Assembly (NCBI GenBank): GCA_029721435.1
Contig: CM056587.1
Span: forward strand, 20,220,667-20,284,666
Reading direction: 5' to 3'
DNA length: 64,000 bases
Source of the DNA: Gymnothorax reevesii
Lineage: Eukaryota; Chordata; Actinopteri; Anguilliformes; Muraenidae
Both the position numbers and the translations under genes were made by a program. Shown here piece after piece: positions 11,595 through 24,565 of this stretch (its first letter is position 1; every line of letters begins with the position of its first letter). Below the pieces are notes generated by a model that was not told the DNA's origin, made no database searches, and saw only the letters and a list, made by a program, of their open reading frames with translations.

Positions 11595-12193
11595 ATACAA
11601 GTATAGAAAAAGGTCATATCATTAGTTGAGAAAAAAATCAGTGCAGAGCTCAAGAGCTCTTTCCATTGGCTGATTGCAACCCTGGTTTGAGTACATGTGA
11701 AAACATTGATTACATCACGATGAGAAACATAATCCAAGCCATGGTTGCCGATGCCGTATTTCAGTAGTTGGCCTGAAAGATCAGTGTAGCAACGTAGATT
11801 CTACACAAGCGATGCAACAAAAAGTTGCCAGACTGTCGCATTGCCAGAAAAAAGTTAATTTTTCTGAAGAGAAGAAGATATTCACATTTCAAAACATTAA
11901 AATCATTGCACACTAAGTGATTGTAAAAATATCTAGGAATGTCAACACATCTTTTTACAATATCATGATACAACACAGCTAAAGTTTTGACGCTCTGTAC
12001 TCCGCTGGACTAATACCATAACTCACACCCATACACGTTGAGGCAAAATGACCCAAAAAGAGTAATGCGACCACTCACTTCCTTTTTAAGATGCCGAGAG
12101 TCATCTCTGCAACCCTTGATTGAATATCTTTTGTCGCCCTATTAGCCTATATAAAGGCAACCTAAAAAAACACAATAATAATTCCCTTGAACA
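11595..12193. other. No gene; probable 5' part of Tc1-type relic
   Basis: No coding signal is supported. The last 200 bases precede the transposase relic at 12194 and are probably its 5' untranslated region and terminal repeat, but I could not define the end. Confidence 0.4.
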
Positions 12194-13147
12194 ATGATGC
12201 AGCGAATTATGACACGACAAAGAGAATGTGCTATTGGTACGCTGAGTGCGAGGCTGAGTTTCCGTCATGTAGCCCATCTTTTAGGTTGCCATGTTTCAAC
12301 CATTAGTCGTTTCCAGATGAGGGAACGCACGATACGCAGTCATGTCAATTGCAGACGTTCAGGACGACCACGAGTGACAATGGAAACACAAGATTGGCAC
12401 ATCTGGTTGTTGCATACGCGTGATCTGCTGTTGAAACAGCCCGCGAGACAAGAGGTGAACATAGTGAGTTCTGCGAGGATTTGGCACCATTTTCGAGCAG
12501 AGAACCAGCATGCTTGTGTGACCTATAGATGCCCTGTGTTGCATCATCAGGCCCATTTTAACCATCTAAGGTGGGCACAACCACATCTACGATGACGTCT
12601 GGCTGACTGGCGGAGAGTCTTGTTTTCCGATGAGTCATGGATCTGTTTAGATCGTCTGGACAGACGTCAACGTGTGTGGCGCAGACGTGGATAGCACTAC
12701 ACGGATGCATGTGTGCGTAAGGGCCACAGGTGGGGCGTAGCGATTGTTATGGTCTGGGGGGCTATGATACGCCCCTTGTTGTCATAAATGGCACCCTGAC
12801 AGCACAACGCTACATTGGCGTCATACTTCGTCCAGTTCTATTGCCTCACCTAGTAGCACACAATAACAACCTTTCAGCAAGATAGGCCCTCATTCGCCTT
12901 GTCTCACTTGTGACTTCTTAGAAGGTGAAGATGTCAGTGTTACGCCTTGGCCAACCTTCTCCCCAGACCTGTCCCCGGTGGAGCAGGTCTGAGACCAAGT
13001 CAAGTCTACCGTATCCGGACGGCATCCAACGCCGCAAAGCCGACAGGAGTTTGTTCAAGCCGTGCAGGAGGACTTGGGAAAAGATGCCCCAGAACCATAT
13101 CGCACGTTTCATTGTGTCCATATGTCAACGTCGCACTGCTTGAGTGA
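12194..13147 (+). pseudogene. Tc1/Tc3-type transposase pseudogene
   Basis: The first 133 codons are open. They contain an N-terminal helix-turn-helix domain (RLSFRHVAHLLGCHVSTISR), the basic linker GRPRVT, and a region ending LRWAQPHLR. Downstream, homology continues in shifted frames: VLFSDESWICLDR (first catalytic Asp region), then sequence equivalent to the WGxxx block near 12750, and finally KMPQNHIARFIVS near the C-terminus. Family members are DDE cut-and-paste transposases. In-frame stops and several frameshifts after 12595 show that it is inactive. Confidence 0.75.
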
Positions 13148-13730
13148 GGACAGATGGTGGACACATTAGATACTTAGTTCGCAAACGAACATTTTAGGTT
13201 TTCTGGATTTAGATCCTGTATGAGGACAAAATTTCTGAATTTTGTTCATTTACTTTGCACCATATCTTCTTTTCTTACTACTGTAATGAATGCAGTTAAT
13301 TATCTATTAAATATTTAAATTAAGATTGCATTTCTTTTGGAGTTAAGTATATAATCTATAATATTATTGTCATAAATAAAGACAATTGTATCACATTACT
13401 TAGGGGTGTCATAACTGTGTTATGTCAAAATCTAGCTGTCAAGTCACACCCATATAGTTATTTTGTCAGCATTGCAACCGCAAAATTCCCTGACTGAACT
13501 GGTTTGGAAAACCATGCTTACTTCCATGAGCCTTTACAGAAATGATGTTTACAACTGTGTACATTCCTTAATCATTAGGAATTGCCCACAGGGGAAGTAC
13601 ACACTGCTGACTTTCCCTGTACTATTGTAGAAGAGAAAGTTGAAATATTTTTAATACCTAGTGTCAGCATGCCCTTAAACTGCTCTCAGGATCATTCAGC
13701 AACACCAAAATCCGTAATACAATATGCGGC
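13148..13730. other. No gene; probable 3' part of Tc1-type relic
   Basis: A/T-rich sequence follows the transposase relic. A CACACCCATATAG near 13446 resembles CACACCCATACACG near 12025, but no clear terminal repeat pair could be drawn. Confidence 0.35.
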
Positions 13731-15721
13731 AGGCCGGAATATGTCCCTGGCCATAATATACCTGGGTATATTCCGGCCTAGGTCAATATATACCCCCCAT
13801 GCCAGATTATGCTACGGGGGTATATTCTGGCCTAGGCCAAAATGTATAGATACCCACTGAGTCTAAATCCTTCGACTCCTAGACCTGACTCCAATTTAGT
13901 AGACTAGATTATGTTCCAGGGCAAGTTATTTTGTAAACTTTCAGTATAACTATAACATCAATTGATGGTAGTCAATAGATCAAATATTTTAAATGGCTAG
14001 CCTAGCTTCACTTGTGCTGAAGATGTTATGTTAAAGTACATTGTCAGGGTGAACTCACACTTTTCTGAGGTATTCGTAAGACTGTTGTCGAGGAGTTTAC
14101 ATGTAGTTATACATTTTAAAGTAGACAAAAGGACTTGGTAAGTTGCAAGTGATACACTGTGTAACACCGACACATTATGGTTGCTGAATTTTCTCCCTGC
14201 TGAGGAGAGATTTGGGCACCAAGTTTGTAGTATTAATGGTGGTACAAACCACTGTCCAATGTACTGCATAGCTATACTGATTATGTACATAGAGCAAAAC
14301 AATGTTTGATTAAGATAAAGTGGGTCAGCATAGTGTTTTACCACATCATCTTCTGGGCTAGACATTTTACACCCCCTTATATTGTACTCCACATATTCAG
14401 GCTGAGGGTTTTAGTGGGTCGGCCTGTTTCTTACCCAAGGCATGTTCTGGGCTTATCAAGTCATATACCCAGGGCATAATCTAAGCTAAGCAATTGTTTG
14501 ATTCCCTTCTAGGCCGGATTATACCCCTACTCATGTGCACAAAATAATCAATACGACAGCATATCTCAATTTTTATTTATTTCACAAAAATTAAAACATC
14601 TACATTTCTTAAGGAGAAATATTAAACGTCTTTAGCTACCACAAACTGACTGATATATGTAGACAACGGGACAATTTACAGTGATGCGTGAAATTACCGT
14701 GTTTTATGTTAAGGCTGTCGGGGCAGCAGTAAAATATACTGTTGGTAAACTGATTTCTATTGACATGATCTTACTGCCATTATAAATTATGAATTATAAA
14801 GCCTTAAATTAGGTAACACATAAATAGCCATATTTGGCTTCTGCGCAAAGGGGTTAAACATTCAAGCATTACATAGAATGTTGTTTAAGTAGTGTCTTTA
14901 TTGTATTCTTATTGTACTGTTTTTTATCTGCATTAAGAACTCATTGAGTACAAATGCATAAATAAAATTTAATTGCTCACTATTATCATGTAGGTCAAGG
15001 GGCGGGCAAGCTCCTCTTGTAAAACTATAACTTGCTACAGAATCAGCAAGGCAGCTGTTGCGTTATAGGCTGCCAGGCACAGCGCCTTAGGCACTTTAAG
15101 ATCCAACTGCTAGTCTGTAGTTGTTACGCAAGACAACATTCCTCTGCAAACACATTTAACTTGCCTTTATTCATGCGTACATGTAAACTTTGTACTTCAT
15201 CTTACATGACCATTATTCAAGAAGGCAGCTATAGTTTCTTACCCTATTTGAAGGGAAATCATGAAGTCACAAAGGAAATATAATTTGAAATGCACTATTC
15301 AGTGGTAAATGTATACAATAACAAAGTCTGCTACATGCATTATGAACATTGTTTGTTTTGAGTACAACTGCAGCTTTTCAGCACAGAAGATGATAATATT
15401 TCAACTATCACTAACTGTGATACTGTCATTGGATTTGTTAATTGCATGGTGGTACATGTACAATGTATGTGCCGTCGCAAAGTGTGAGTTGACCCTTAAA
15501 ATGTTTGATTACAGAGCATCTTCAACAGATGTGAAGTAAGTCTAGCCATGAATTGAAAAAACATATTGTAATGCACATTCAAGTTAACAAAATAACTTGC
15601 TGTGGACCATAATCTAGAATAAGGAGTTAGACTCAGGGGGTGTATTTTGGCCTAGGCACAAAATATACCCCGGGTATAATCTGGCCTAAACCAGAATAGA
15701 CCCCGGGGTATATTCTGGCCT
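13731..15721. mobile_element. 2-kb foldback element, GGCCTAGGCC motifs
   Basis: Long inverted arms of roughly 330 and 255 bases face each other at 13731-14064 and 15467-15721. Paired anchors include AGGCCGGAATAT at the left tip with ATATTCTGGCCT at the right tip, GGCCTAGGCCAAAAT with its complement, GGCAAGTTATTTTGT with ACAAAATAACTTGC, and GGTGAACTCACACTTT with AAAGTGTGAGTTGACC. The tips hold repeated palindromic GGTATATTCYGGCCTAGG words, with more copies near 14440-14530. The 1.4-kb middle has no recognisable protein. No target duplication was seen. Confidence 0.65.
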
Positions 15722-18149
15722 GTGACACCGGACATTACAGGGTTGTTTTTTTTTTGAAAAGTTTGCATTGTGGCTAAAAGTAATGAGCATTGTCAGTGTC
15801 AAAGGTAACAGTCACTATCTCTTGTTACATGTGGAAAATGGCTCTTCAGATCTTCAAAGTTATGTTTAGATTTATGCACAGTTAAAATTTATGAAGACAT
15901 TCATATAGCCCTCAGGTAAGCATCAGCCTGACTGGATGGTAATTTTGATGGTGGAAGTAATCAGCTCATTATGGTAGAATCACAGTCATCATTGTGAATA
16001 CAGTATGACAGGATCTCTGCAGAAAACAATAATAGCACTCCTCTAGCTGACTCTTGGCTGCCCTGGCCCCAGTAATTTGTCACCTTTGTTCAGATTATGG
16101 CTGCAGGGTGGCCCATGGCCTACCTGCTGCCAAATATTTATTTAAACTGACTGTCAATTTTTGCTGGCTTGATATATACAGTGCCATAGCTGCAGCTACA
16201 GTTATCAGGGATATAGATGTCATGCATTTCACTATCAGTAATAAGAATGAGGGCCTGTTTCACAATACATATGAAGCTCTTTCAAGACTGAATTCAATTG
16301 TGAATGGAAACTCCCATACAAAGTTCAACTTAGTCCAGAACTAAGCATAATCTCTGTCAGTGAAACTGGCTATGTGCCAATTTATTACAGAATTATACAA
16401 ATACCATTAATGCTGCACCTGCTACAATTACTATTCAAACTCAAAATGCTATTAGTATTGTAAAAATCACGAATATACTCTTGTTTAACTTATCCCTTGT
16501 GAAGGCATACTGTTGTAATGATGTGCACTGATGCAAAATAATTCACTCATGCAGAAAGTGAGCTTGTGTCAACTCCCAGCAGTCATGCTGTTTAGGTTAA
16601 GGAGTTCAAAACAGGTTATGCAGAGTATAATTTAATTTGGGCGGCATGGAGAAAAAAATGCAATGAACGATGAAAGACTTGCATAATCCGATAGCGACAT
16701 ATGATGAGAACTCCAGTATTGCTGAGTGAACTCAATTCCCAACTATTTTCAGGATTAAAAATGAAAAATAAGGGCACAGCTACGTTGCTTTTGGTCCTTT
16801 TCTTCTTGCAGCGTAAACATTAAAAAAATGACTGTCAGCGGTCAGAGGAGAGGAAATGCCTGCACAAGCTGCGCTGAGATGTGCGTCTCGCTGAGACTTA
16901 AATTGGCCTTCGGATATCAGCTGTGTGCACAACCTGCTGTAAGAGACATTCACGTGCCTATATTGTTCTGCACTGTGCGTCCATTCTTGAACACTGAAAG
17001 GAATTCAAAATAATCCATTCTTGCAATCCTGGGCGATTCACTATTACGATATTCTAGCATGCGCTGTTGATTAGAATTCGGTATAGTGCAGCCCTATAGT
17101 ATAGTACTACTACTTTCAGTACTACTGAAACCAAACGTCCTCTCTCAATTTCCGCAATTTTAAATGTTAGGAGCTGGGGGGGTGGGGGTGGGTGGATATT
17201 GAAACGGCACCAGTAAGCAATGGGAAAGCCCCAGCTGGCCTACTTCACCTTCAGTGAGAATTGTACAGTTTTAGAATGATCGCGGGATTACAGCTGGAAC
17301 TTATCCGCTTAAACCCATGTTGACAAATTACATGCTATGAAGAATAAAAAATTCAAATATGCACACTAATGCCCCTCCCTTCTGGCATTCCATTTCCACC
17401 TGCCCTGCACCTAATTATCCAATTCTGTTGTTCACAGGCTTAATTCTTTACCTGTTTCCTTTTTAGTATATTACCTTAAGTATTTATAGGTAAATTTCCC
17501 CCTCATTCAGGCAGGTAGCTTTAGTCTGCTTTCCCCCTTTGGATTTGGAGAACTCCCCTTTATGTTCTCCTGTAGTTTAGTATTTGTTTAATTATCCCTT
17601 CATTATGTAAAACTCCACATGCCTGCAGCTGGGTCCTCCTCTCCACTCCTTGCCCCGGCGCCCTCTTTAACATCCTGGGTTGCCAGGGTCTTGGGGCAAC
17701 ACACTGATTAGCAAAACTGTTCATTTTGCACATGAAAACTCCCAACACTGCATACTTATGCCAAAAGTATATAATTCTGCCAAAACACCAGCAAAAATTT
17801 TCCGCAAAAGCAACACTTTGGCAGTCATAGCACAATTACCTCAAAAACACTATCAAATGGTAGCATTACAATAGACTCATTTTATGACAGTCTTTGAAGG
17901 AGTAGATAATTTCAGACTATTTTTTTTTTGTATATTTTATATTTGTATATATTCTTGATGTTAGGAATAGTGTACATTGCCTTATTTTACAAAGAAAAAA
18001 GTTCTCTTAATGAAATACTGAGAGGAAACTTGAATGTAATACAGTCCACTGTAGGAAGTCATGAAAATGCAGAGGGAACAGCATAGCAATTGCTGTTCTA
18101 TATTTTCCACAAAAAAAGGACTTTACAGGTTTAGACAGCCAGAAGTTTC
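15722..18149. other. No gene recognised
   Basis: Frames at 16054-16344 and 17560-17835 show no domain. The region 17160-17200 is G-rich (GGGGGGGTGGGGGTGGG). No exon or repeat ends are supported. Confidence 0.4.
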
Positions 18150-18845
18150 CAATGCAGGACACGCACACACACACACGCATACACACACACAGTCACCAAC
18201 ACACAGGCACACACATACGGACTCCAACACACAGACACCGACACAGACAGACAGACACACACACGGACAGACACACACGAACACCGACACACAGACATAC
18301 ACGGATACACACACAGACACACATGGACACAGACGCACAGACACAAACACAGCGATGGACACATGCACACACACACACACACACACCGACACATGCACAC
18401 ACACACACACACACACAGACACGGACACACACACAGATACACGCGCACACACACACACACAAATACACGAACACACAGACACGAACACACACAGACACAC
18501 GTACGGACACAGACACACACACACACACACACAGACACGCAGACACACACACAGACAGACACGGAAACACAGACACATGCAGACACACGGAAAGACACAG
18601 ATACACAGACAAACACCGATACGTATACACAGACACCGACACACAGACTTGGACACACGGACACACACATACAGACACAGACACACACGGACACACAGAC
18701 AGAAACGGACACAGACACACACACACGGACACACACACACAGACACACAGATACACACGCACACACACAGACAGAAGCAGACACACAGACACAAGCAGAC
18801 ACACAGACACAAGCAGACACGCAGACACATGCAGACACACCCGCA
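18150..18845. repeat. Degenerate CA-rich microsatellite, about 0.7 kb
   Basis: The tract is built of ACACAC runs interrupted by ACACAG, ACACGG and ACACATG words. It is open in several frames on both strands only because CA/TG repeats rarely make stops. These His/Thr-rich and Cys/Val-rich frames are not genes. Near 18770-18840 it settles into a local AGACACAAGCAGACACAC tandem. Confidence 0.95.
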
Positions 18846-19430
18846 TGTTTTCGTCATCACAGCAAATATTTATCTCTGCAAGACACTGGGGAAAGAACCT
18901 TCTTGCATAGTGTACCCACCCTTGGCAGTCCTCTACCTATAATGGCTGGTGAAATTGAGGCTAAGTGCAGCGCCCAGAGAGCAAACGAGCAGTACGGACA
19001 CTATACAAACAGAGATATACTATACCAAACTATACATGCAGAGATATACCACCAGAAAGTACTCATGCTTTCCAAAGGATGTATAATAGTCAGAAAAATG
19101 GAAGCAATGCGAGAGAAGATAAAAGTAGAAGGGAAAATTCCTAAAGCGGAAGGAACTCCAGTAATAACTGGAAGATATAAAGTCACACAAATTCAGACTA
19201 GATATACCTTTGGCTATAGTGCTTAGCAACAAACAGATACTCTAGCAAAGGAGGCGTGGCGGACTTCCAGCTTATAGAGTCCGGAGAAGCGCCGCCCCAG
19301 TTCAGCCAGCTGGGAAAACAATCCGATTGAAGGGGAATTCAATCTCATCCCGGGACGAGAGCCACAAAGAAAAGTGCAAAAGACACACACGCCTCAAACC
19401 ATGACACCAATGTGTACTCACATGCTGCAT
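18846..19430. other. No gene recognised
   Basis: The sequence after the CA tract is A-rich and then, at 19245-19380, more GC-rich (GGAGAAGCGCCGCCCC). The latter may be the end of an unrecognised repeat. No exon is supported. Confidence 0.4.
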
Positions 19431-20643
19431 TCATTGCATCAGAGACATTTGCTCTTGTGGATGGTGGTCCTTCCACCTCCATGAAGAAAAGAATTCCTCA
19501 ATAGGATTTAGGAATGATGAACATGGTGGTAGAAAGAGGTTCTGCATTGCAGGATGGGCAGCAAACCACTCAGTAACTGCACAGGACCTGTGAAATGTCA
19601 CATTGTCCCATACAATTACAAAGTGCCTCACCTCACCCCTCCTCTTTCCTCCTCTGACTCAAGCCTGCCATGGAGCTCAAGAATTAAAGTTAGCCGCTGT
19701 GTGATATAGCCCAATGAGTGGTCTGTGTAGCAGTAATCCCTGTGACGAGATTGCTGCACACGGTGATATTGGCGCCTCACTGGCCTGGGACCCCCACTGT
19801 AGCCCTTTTACCAATCACATTCTGCCCCCGCCGGTGTGTTTTGGCCAAGTTGAACCCAGCCTCAGCCACATAGACGAGAACATGTGTCTGATGGGCGTCA
19901 AGTTCCATGACTCTAAGAAAAGAAAAAGAAAAAAAGCCAAAAAAAGTCAGCCTTGTTAGTACTTTAACAGTAAAGGCATCATGGCAGAGAAAATTGAGCC
20001 TTCCACTTACCTGGACATACCGATGACGGAGGTCCTTAACGCGTTCCGAGTTCCTCTCGGATGGAACAGCGTCCAATTGTTTCATCCGGATTCTGTGTTT
20101 TTGTAGGACATGGGGTATAGTTGAAACGCTTACATTTACTATATTTTCAAATATCTGGTGGTCGTCGAGAATGCTTTTATTTCTTTGAGTTTGATGGCAT
20201 TGTTTTGAATAACCATCTGAACTATTGCCGTTTCCAGTACATCGCAGAAGATTCTACCCCAACCCCCAGAATGAGGAAGTGTTTGGGTCCTATAAAAACT
20301 GCAACAAAATCGCACACAAGCAATACATTTTCTAAAGGCCAACTGTAGATCATTTTACTATTCTAATATGCAGGGAAAGCCGTTTCAGAATACATTTGCA
20401 TCTTACCTGCTGGTTTCCCAGAAGACTCTGAATTGACGCCAGTGTTGACCGGGCCAGATTTAGCTGCACTTGCAGACCAGCCTTTCTGAATGTTAGGCCA
20501 TGGTTGACAACATAATCAATTATACTAGTCCTAATCTCATCAGATACCACAGCCCTTTGTTTTCTCTGCTGTTGTCTTCCACCGCCATCACCCATACGGA
20601 CTCCTCTCCCGCTCCATACCACTCGTTCTCTTGCTGGCTCCAT
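19431..20643 (-). pseudogene. DDE transposase relic with intron-like gaps
   Basis: Minus-strand pieces in order: an Arg/Gly-rich start at 20643, then SIIDYVVNHGLTFRKAG; TAIVQMVIQNNAIKLKEI near 20200; MKQLDAVPSERNSERVK near 20060; VYVAEAGFNLAKTHRRG near 19860; GANITVCS near 19765; and FVIVWDNVTFHRS followed by LNPIEEFF near 19500-19620. This is the order of a DDE_3 (IS630/Tc1-like) transposase found in fish. Two interruptions look like introns: 20290-20406 (GTAAGA...ATAG) and 19913-20010 (GTAAGT...CTTAG). The frame is not exactly kept across them, there is a frameshift near 20165, and a stop follows the GQ near 19777. It is not functional. Confidence 0.75.
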
Positions 20644-21197
20644 TTTGAAGTTTAGGTGTAAAAAACATCCCAGAGGTGGGTCCTTTTATACATGGCAATG
20701 AAATTATCGAGAGAAAACACCTAAGTAGGCCACCAACTAGAGGTGGGTATCACCTGTGGTTGGTCTCATTTGCATTATTTCAATAAATGATATTTAACAT
20801 TTTATTTCCAGAACCATTTATTTTTGGACCTTACAGTAATAATTTCATGTGGGTGTTTGTCATTTGGCAAATTTCTGTCCACCTGAATTTGTAAAATTTG
20901 CAATAAAATGTAACTGTTTTAAAAATACTCCTGAAGCATTTGCAAAATCGGCTGCAAATGCACATGGATTTGCCTGTGTTTGCATTACAGTAAAAAAAGA
21001 ATTAATGAATTTTGAAGGCTGATGTCTTGAATGTAAAATCAATTTTTTTGAGTAAAAGCAAGGCAAGAAACCATCAGAGTTTGGTCTGCATGGACTTATG
21101 GTGTGCTAGAAGTGTGAAGAGTTTTGAATAAGTTGCTTCAGTATTCATCAATGTTGCGTAGCGATTATAAAAATGGCCTGCTGGCCCAAAGGCCTCG
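20644..21197. other. No gene; upstream flank of DDE relic
   Basis: This A/T-rich stretch lies upstream of the transposase relic start and is probably part of the same element. I could not locate its terminal repeat. Confidence 0.35.
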
Positions 21198-21913
21198 TGT
21201 CCCCCGTCGCACAAGTGACCAGAAACATGTGGCAAAAACGGTTTTGATGGCTGAAAATAATGTGGTGCACTGTACCACTAATAATGTGAAGTACAATGAC
21301 ACTGTAGCTCATTGGTCATTGGTTGAACGGAGAGATGGATGAGGGATGGATCATTGTGATATGAGCTAAATATAACCATGGGTTATGAGAGAGATTACAA
21401 TTTTCATGACTTGTGGATGATGGACGCATCGCCAAGGCATAGTTTTGTGCCCATGGCTGAGATCTACCTAACAAACCAATAAGAATGTCATATGAATTTG
21501 GTGAGCCTCCATCAAAGCTGTCAAAAGTTATTGCGAGTACAGTGTTCCTCACATCTTTTTGCCCAGTGACCTTGAAAACTTGGTGAAGGTCACTCATCAT
21601 TGAACTTGAGCAAGGCGTTCATGAGAGGCATATGTGGTGTGAATTTGGTGATCCTCCATCAAAGCTGTCAAAAGTTATTGCGAGTACAGTGTTCCTCACA
21701 TCTTTTTGCTCAGTGACCTTGAAAACTAGGTCAAGGTCACTCATCATTGAACTTGAGCAAGGCCTTCACGAGAGGCATATGTGGTGTGAATTTGGTGATC
21801 CTCCATCACAGCTGTCAAAAGTTATTGCGTGTACACTGTTCCCGGACGGACGCACGGATGGACGGACGAACAGCATTTCTATGTCCCCCGTCCCGCCGGG
21901 GCGACGGGGGACA
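21198..21913. mobile_element. 716-bp element with 13-bp perfect TIR
   Basis: It begins TGTCCCCCGTCGC and ends GCGACGGGGGACA, an exact 13-base inverted repeat. The interior contains a 147-base tandem repeat and, near the right end, a GACGGACGCACGGATGGACG word cluster. No protein is encoded. A second palindrome, GTCCCGCCGGGGC, lies just inside the right end. The class is not recognised. Confidence 0.65.
21493..21850. repeat. 147-bp tandem repeat, about 2.4 copies
   Basis: TGAATTTGG begins at 21493, 21640 and 21787, an exact 147-base period. Copies one and two are nearly identical over the phrase CATCAAAGCTGTCAAAAGTT; the third is truncated. Each full unit carries a GGTCACT word; the second has TCAAGGTCA, the form of an orphan nuclear receptor (ERR/NR5A) half-site. 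Confidence 0.85.
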
Positions 21914-23889
21914 ATAACTGTAAGTTCAAGCAAATATTTTAAAAGAACTTTAAACTCCTGTGATTGGCGCCCTAATTTGGTGCTGACTGAGTTTGTTTCA
22001 TTTGATCTGCTTAAAGAGATTATTACCTGAAATAACTCGGAATATAGAAAAAAAAAGGTCTTTCATTCTTCTTGCCATGCATGGACATTTCTGTCAAAGC
22101 GTCGCTCAAGAGTTAATAGTGGCTGTAATTAAGATGAATAAACACCATGTTAAAATCTTATAATCTCAACAGTGGTTGGAACAAAAATCTCAGCACAAAG
22201 CGGGCGCCTGGGTCTGACTCTGACAACCGCAGCCTCATGGAAGAAGGCGCGAATAAACTTGCAGGCATTAGAATTGTCAATGCTAATGTGTATTATGGGC
22301 AAATGCCTCGGCATTATACGGTGAGCCAGAAGGTTGCCGCTTTCGATTACCCCTTCCGTCCACAACTCCCGTCCTGAGCTGGCGAGCTGCATCAGGAAAT
22401 GATTCCAGCCGGCACGCCCACACGTTACTCCCACTCTAGTAGGTAGGCAATCGCGCGTAATCTCGGTACTTTCCATTGCACTCCAGCGCTCTCCAGCCGC
22501 CAATAACACGTGCTGATCGCAATAGTAAAGATCGAAAGTCTCGGGTAAGTCCGTATTCATATCTTACAGTCAAATTATTATTCCGGTATGATTCCTTCGC
22601 TTGGTGTTCGGGAGGGTTTTCTCTAAAACTTAATTGTTCTCTGGCAAGCTGGTTGTGATATTGTGTCGCTGACAGTGATTTGGGAGCAACGTACAGTGAC
22701 AGGCAATAGTATTGAACTAATTGGAAGCTGGAACAAAAAAAGCCGGTATTGCTCCCAATATCGCACAGTCGCGAAGGTCAGAATTGTGCCATCGGGTACG
22801 TGACGAAACCACTTGTGCAGCACTTAGAGTGGGGGTGTATTCCCTGGTTGTATTAGGCTTCTGTGTAGTTTTTATCGCCCGCCGGACAAAAGCCATAAAG
22901 GGTTATTATGTCGTGGGCCAGTCCGTCTGTTCGTCGGCATCGGAAGGTACTTGGCAGGTGAAATCAGCTCGTACAGTTTTCAAAGGACATCCCTGAAACT
23001 TGGCTCATATGCTGCAGGTAGAGACGCATCTATAGGCTATTGCAGTCGCTGCTCTGGTGGGAGATGCTGTACGCTCAGAGCAGTCTTGTTTTTCTTCTAG
23101 AAGCCAATAAACCAGTCGACGAAACTTATTTACGTAGCCTATATAATGCGCGGAACTCCATGAATCAATTATCTTATCAGGACGGACAGCACAGATAAAA
23201 ATTACTTCAGCACGTAATATAATTCGAAGTGCAGTCTTTACACTGCTGAGCCGAAACATCATGATTGCTCACTGACATGCTGCTGATCCACTGCGCGCCG
23301 CAAAAACAGCGCTGAGGCATGGACTCCACGACACCCATGAAAGTACCCTGTAGCATCTAGCGCCAGTGTGCAGTGCTGTGGAAAAAATTTACCACCCCTC
23401 TCGAGTTTTTTTTTTTTTTTTGGGCATATTTGTTTTAGTCCCGTGAATTGCGTGGCGAAACCGTGGCAAGTCTCGCTTGTAGCTCCGAGAGTATCTCGCT
23501 GCACATTCTCGACATAATTGAGATACGAGGAATTTTGGGGTCTGCTTTGACTCTGTCGCCCTCTCGTATTAATGAGCCTTGGGCCTCAGTTCACGTCAGC
23601 CTATGTCCCTTCTCAGCCCACTTTTGTCATGCATTCACCGCACAAGTCTCGCCGTTTCGGAGATGCTTTAACCCAGTTGTCCCGCGAAAACCATTTGGCC
23701 CTTGTCAGAGTTCCTCAGATCTTTAGGCGCGCCCCTTTCTCCTGCATCCAACACGTGCACAACAATAACTAATTGTTCTCTTGCCATCTAATAAATCCCA
23801 CACTTTGACATGCGTCATTATTTAGAGATAATCAATGTTATTTGCGTCATTTTTGTGAAGTCATTGTATTTGGATTCATCTGTGTGCAT
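21914..23889. other. No gene recognised; lower repeat density
   Basis: Open frames on both strands at 22147-22560 have no recognisable domain. Near 22677 and 22760 the words TTGGGAGCAA and TTGCTCCCAA form a short inverted pair. A GTAAGT follows at 22544, but no partner acceptor or frame supports an exon. A poly-T run is at 23406-23421. Confidence 0.35.
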
Positions 23890-24270
23890 AAATATACTAC
23901 CAAATTGCAAACCTGTGGACTCTTGTGCAAACAGGTGGAGCCACGCGCTTTTTATAGACTACTGTACTGCCGAGTGCCACTTCTTTTATCAACCCACACA
24001 ATACCGAGAGTGAAAGACCGCATTTCATTGGAACGCGGACCAGTTCAATCAACGCGAAGTACTGGCCTATTAATAACTAAATTATTTTTCTGTACTGAAT
24101 TTAGCACATTATTTCATCGCTGTTAGATTGCATATGGAGAGAAACCGTGTCCTCAGTTGCCAATTACTATAATTGGAAAACGCGTCAATAAAGGAACATG
24201 ATTAAGAACCAGCCAGGACTAATTATTGTCGTAAAGGGACAAGTCTTTGTCCCTCCACTAGCTACACCAC
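23890..24270 (+). mobile_element. Long-TIR element, right-half copy
   Basis: This matches 47070-47430 closely over about 360 bases (for example AACGCGGACCAGTTCAATCA and CATCGCTGTTAGATTGCATA are in both). Its end CCAGGACTAATTATTG corresponds to the inverted terminal region of the same family. The left half is not recognisable upstream. Confidence 0.75.
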
Positions 24271-24420
24271 TGTAAGAAACTATGAGAAAGCAATGGCATT
24301 TATACATGCTGCCACTGCTCGGCAGTTTTCACTCACAGCTGCTCCTAGTGTGGCTGATTGTGGCAGCACTCCAGGTCTTAATTGGCCCTGCGTGCTGAAC
24401 CTGGAGAGGCGAGACCTCAA

Positions 24421-24454
24421 ATACACACACAGCCATACACACACACACACACAC
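24421..24454. repeat. CA microsatellite
   Basis: Short (CA)n run with two interruptions. Confidence 0.9.
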
Positions 24455-24565
24455 TAAGAGGCATTAAAATGTAACAACATAAACCTTCGACTTTTAAATT
24501 AAATAAAGGAATTTTTAAAAATGAAATGTGTAAGTAACAAATTTTAGCAGCTTTACAGACATTTC

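Noticed and set aside
18061..19226. Long His/Thr-rich and Cys/Val-rich open frames of 217-293 codons
   Set aside because: They are translations of the CA-rich microsatellite in several frames on both strands. There are no domains or gene signals.
22147..22560. Opposed open frames with a GTAAGT at 22544 as a first exon
   Set aside because: No matching acceptor or recognisable protein was found, and both strands are equally open.
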